Below are positions 5,026-5,938 of a stretch of 5,938 nt of DNA, piece by piece. The DNA is from Rhodospirillaceae bacterium. GTDB lineage: Bacteria > Pseudomonadota > Alphaproteobacteria > Rhodospirillales > Magnetovibrionaceae. Made by a program: the position numbers and the translations under genes. The notes below the pieces were generated by a model. That model did no database searches and was not told the DNA's origin. It saw nothing but the letters and a program-made list of their open reading frames with translations. Where the stretch lies: positions 1 to 5,938 of the forward strand of contig JAOULV010000093.1 of the NCBI GenBank assembly GCA_029881835.1, written 5' to 3'. Every line of letters begins with the position of its first letter. Within the stretch, counting starts at the first letter, position 1.

Positions 5026-5892
5026 TCAGTACCCAAATTTTTTCAATGTCGCGTCAACCGAGCCGACGTAACCACCAGCAAAAAGACGCACATGAACCAG
5101 TAGCGGATAAAGGTTATAAATGGAAAGGCGTTCTTCGAAAAAACCCGCATTTATTTTTTTTATATTTTTATATGCGCTAAAAAACGCATCATTAAATGTC
5201 CCGAACATTTGGGTGAAGGCAAGTTCGATTTCCGGATCGGCGTAATATATAGCCGGATCAATAAACCCGCTTATTCGCCCGCCATCGGCCAATACGTTTC
5301 CGGTCCACATATCACCATGAATAAGCGATGATTTTTCCGGGCTTTGAATAAAACGCCCAAGATCGCCGGCAAATTTTTCCAAACGTTTCATCAATTGGCC
5401 GGGCAGATTGCCCGCATCTAACGCCGTGCGCCCCATATAAAGCAGGCGCTGGTCGCGAAAAAAATCTACCCAGTTTTTATTCCACGGGTTGGGCTGATGA
5501 AGCCCGCCAATTATGGTGGCGCTATCAAAACCAAAACCATTTTCATGGCTTATCAAATGCAGATTTGCCACCAGTTCACCCGCATGGGCCTGCGCGCCCG
5601 GGCCAAGCCCGCCAGTGGATGGCAAAAAAGTCATCAATAATAAATTATCATCACTAAACAAAACTTCCGGCACCGGAAGGTCTGAAAGGTTTTTTAGGTA
5701 TTCAAGCGATGCCCCTTCAACCGCCAACCCGCTTTGCCCATCACCCACTTTGGCAACCAAGTCCGGACCCGATTGCATAACCACCCTATAAACATCACCC
5801 ACACAGCCACCACTTAAAGGGCGGATGGCGCTGACTTGGCGGTTGGTAATTTTTTCAATTTTTTGTTCAATTTTCTGTTCAGGCACGCCCAA
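5026..5892 (-). CDS. Fructosamine/ketosamine-3-kinase family protein
   Basis: Cytoplasmic small-molecule kinase of the FN3K-related family (288 aa; E. coli YniA is 286). Members phosphorylate the C3 hydroxyl of ketosamines on glycated proteins, making the sugar unstable so that it leaves the amine. The protein-kinase-like fold is visible: LSGGCVGDVYRV (26-37) as nucleotide-binding loop, K48 in LVAKVG as the ATP-binding lysine, catalytic loop IHGDMWTGN (191-199) with D194 and N199, and magnesium-binding D212 in GFIDPAIYYADPEIELA. The C-terminus has the family's LYPLLVHVRLFAGGY (261-275). The start is TTG at 5892, supported by AAGGAA 8 nt upstream. The next Met codon (39) would remove the nucleotide loop, and GTG at 5886 is a worse-spaced alternative. 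It leads directly into the HAD phosphatase gene. Family identity is firm; whether it acts on fructosamines or ribulosamines is not known. Confidence 0.94.
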   Translation of the reverse strand: MGVPEQKIEQKIEKITNRQVSAIRPLSGGCVGDVYRVVMQSGPDLVAKVGDGQSGLAVEGASLEYLKNLSDLPVPEVLFSDDNLLLMTFLPSTGGLGPGAQAHAGELVANLHLISHENGFGFDSATIIGGLHQPNPWNKNWVDFFRDQRLLYMGRTALDAGNLPGQLMKRLEKFAGDLGRFIQSPEKSSLIHGDMWTGNVLADGGRISGFIDPAIYYADPEIELAFTQMFGTFNDAFFSAYKNIKKINAGFFEERLSIYNLYPLLVHVRLFAGGYVGSVDATLKKFGY

Positions 5893-5900
5893 TGTGTTGG

Positions 5901-5906
5901 TTCCTT
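5901..5906 (-). promoter_or_regulatory. Ribosome binding site supporting the TTG start of the ketosamine kinase
   Basis: The minus strand reads AAGGAA with an 8-nt spacer to the TTG at 5892. It overlaps a TAA that may end an upstream gene. The same TAAGGAA arrangement occurs between tesA and tas in this window. Confidence 0.65.
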
Positions 5907-5938
5907 AAATATCGGCCGAGCTAGCCAAGGTGTTTTGA
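5905..5938 (-). CDS. Possible C-terminal end of an upstream gene
   Basis: Reading the minus strand from the window edge, one frame gives QNTLASSADI followed by TAA (5905-5907), 12 nt before the kinase TTG start. The stop overlaps the kinase ribosome binding site, as is common inside operons. Eleven codons are too few to show that this is coding or to name a product; chance is a real alternative. In other bacteria a low-molecular-weight protein tyrosine phosphatase gene is a frequent neighbour of this kinase family, but nothing here identifies one. Confidence 0.25.
   Translation of the reverse strand, partial: QNTLASSADI

Overview
The window looks like chromosomal DNA from an alphaproteobacterium of moderate GC content. 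This is an inference from protein style: the ABC permease N-terminus, the arylesterase-type TesA and the GGGH-containing HAD phosphatase all resemble alphaproteobacterial proteins. No rRNA, tRNA, insertion sequence or CRISPR array is visible, and most of the window is ordinary core metabolism.

Left block (1-3115): an ABC export module on the minus strand, consisting of a YbbP-like permease (cut by the window edge) and a YbbA-like ATPase. It is divergent from tesA (periplasmic SGNH thioesterase/arylesterase) and tas (aldo-keto reductase) on the plus strand. The ybbA and tesA start codons share one CATG tetramer, so there is no intergenic DNA between them and each gene's upstream signals lie inside the other. 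The ATPase and permease overlap by 20 nt. tesA and tas are 9 nt apart, with the tas ribosome binding site overlapping the tesA stop.

Middle block (3116-4346): a strong, probably bidirectional terminator follows tas. Two small minus-strand genes come next in map order. One encodes a secreted 124-residue protein with three copies of an IHAKQAxNR helix motif. The other encodes an 83-residue protein with two membrane helices. I do not recognise either. Upstream of the pair is a 371-nt non-coding stretch with a perfect TGTGA-N6-TCACA palindrome (Crp/Fnr type) directly abutting a second perfect 9-bp inverted repeat. This small, apparently regulated two-gene unit is the part of the window most likely to be undescribed.

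Right block (4347-5938): a minus-strand operon of a fructosamine/ketosamine-3-kinase family protein (TTG start) followed 4 nt later by a HAD-IA phosphatase. A possible upstream gene may end at the right edge. The kinase-phosphatase pair fits repair of glycated proteins or handling of the resulting sugar phosphates.
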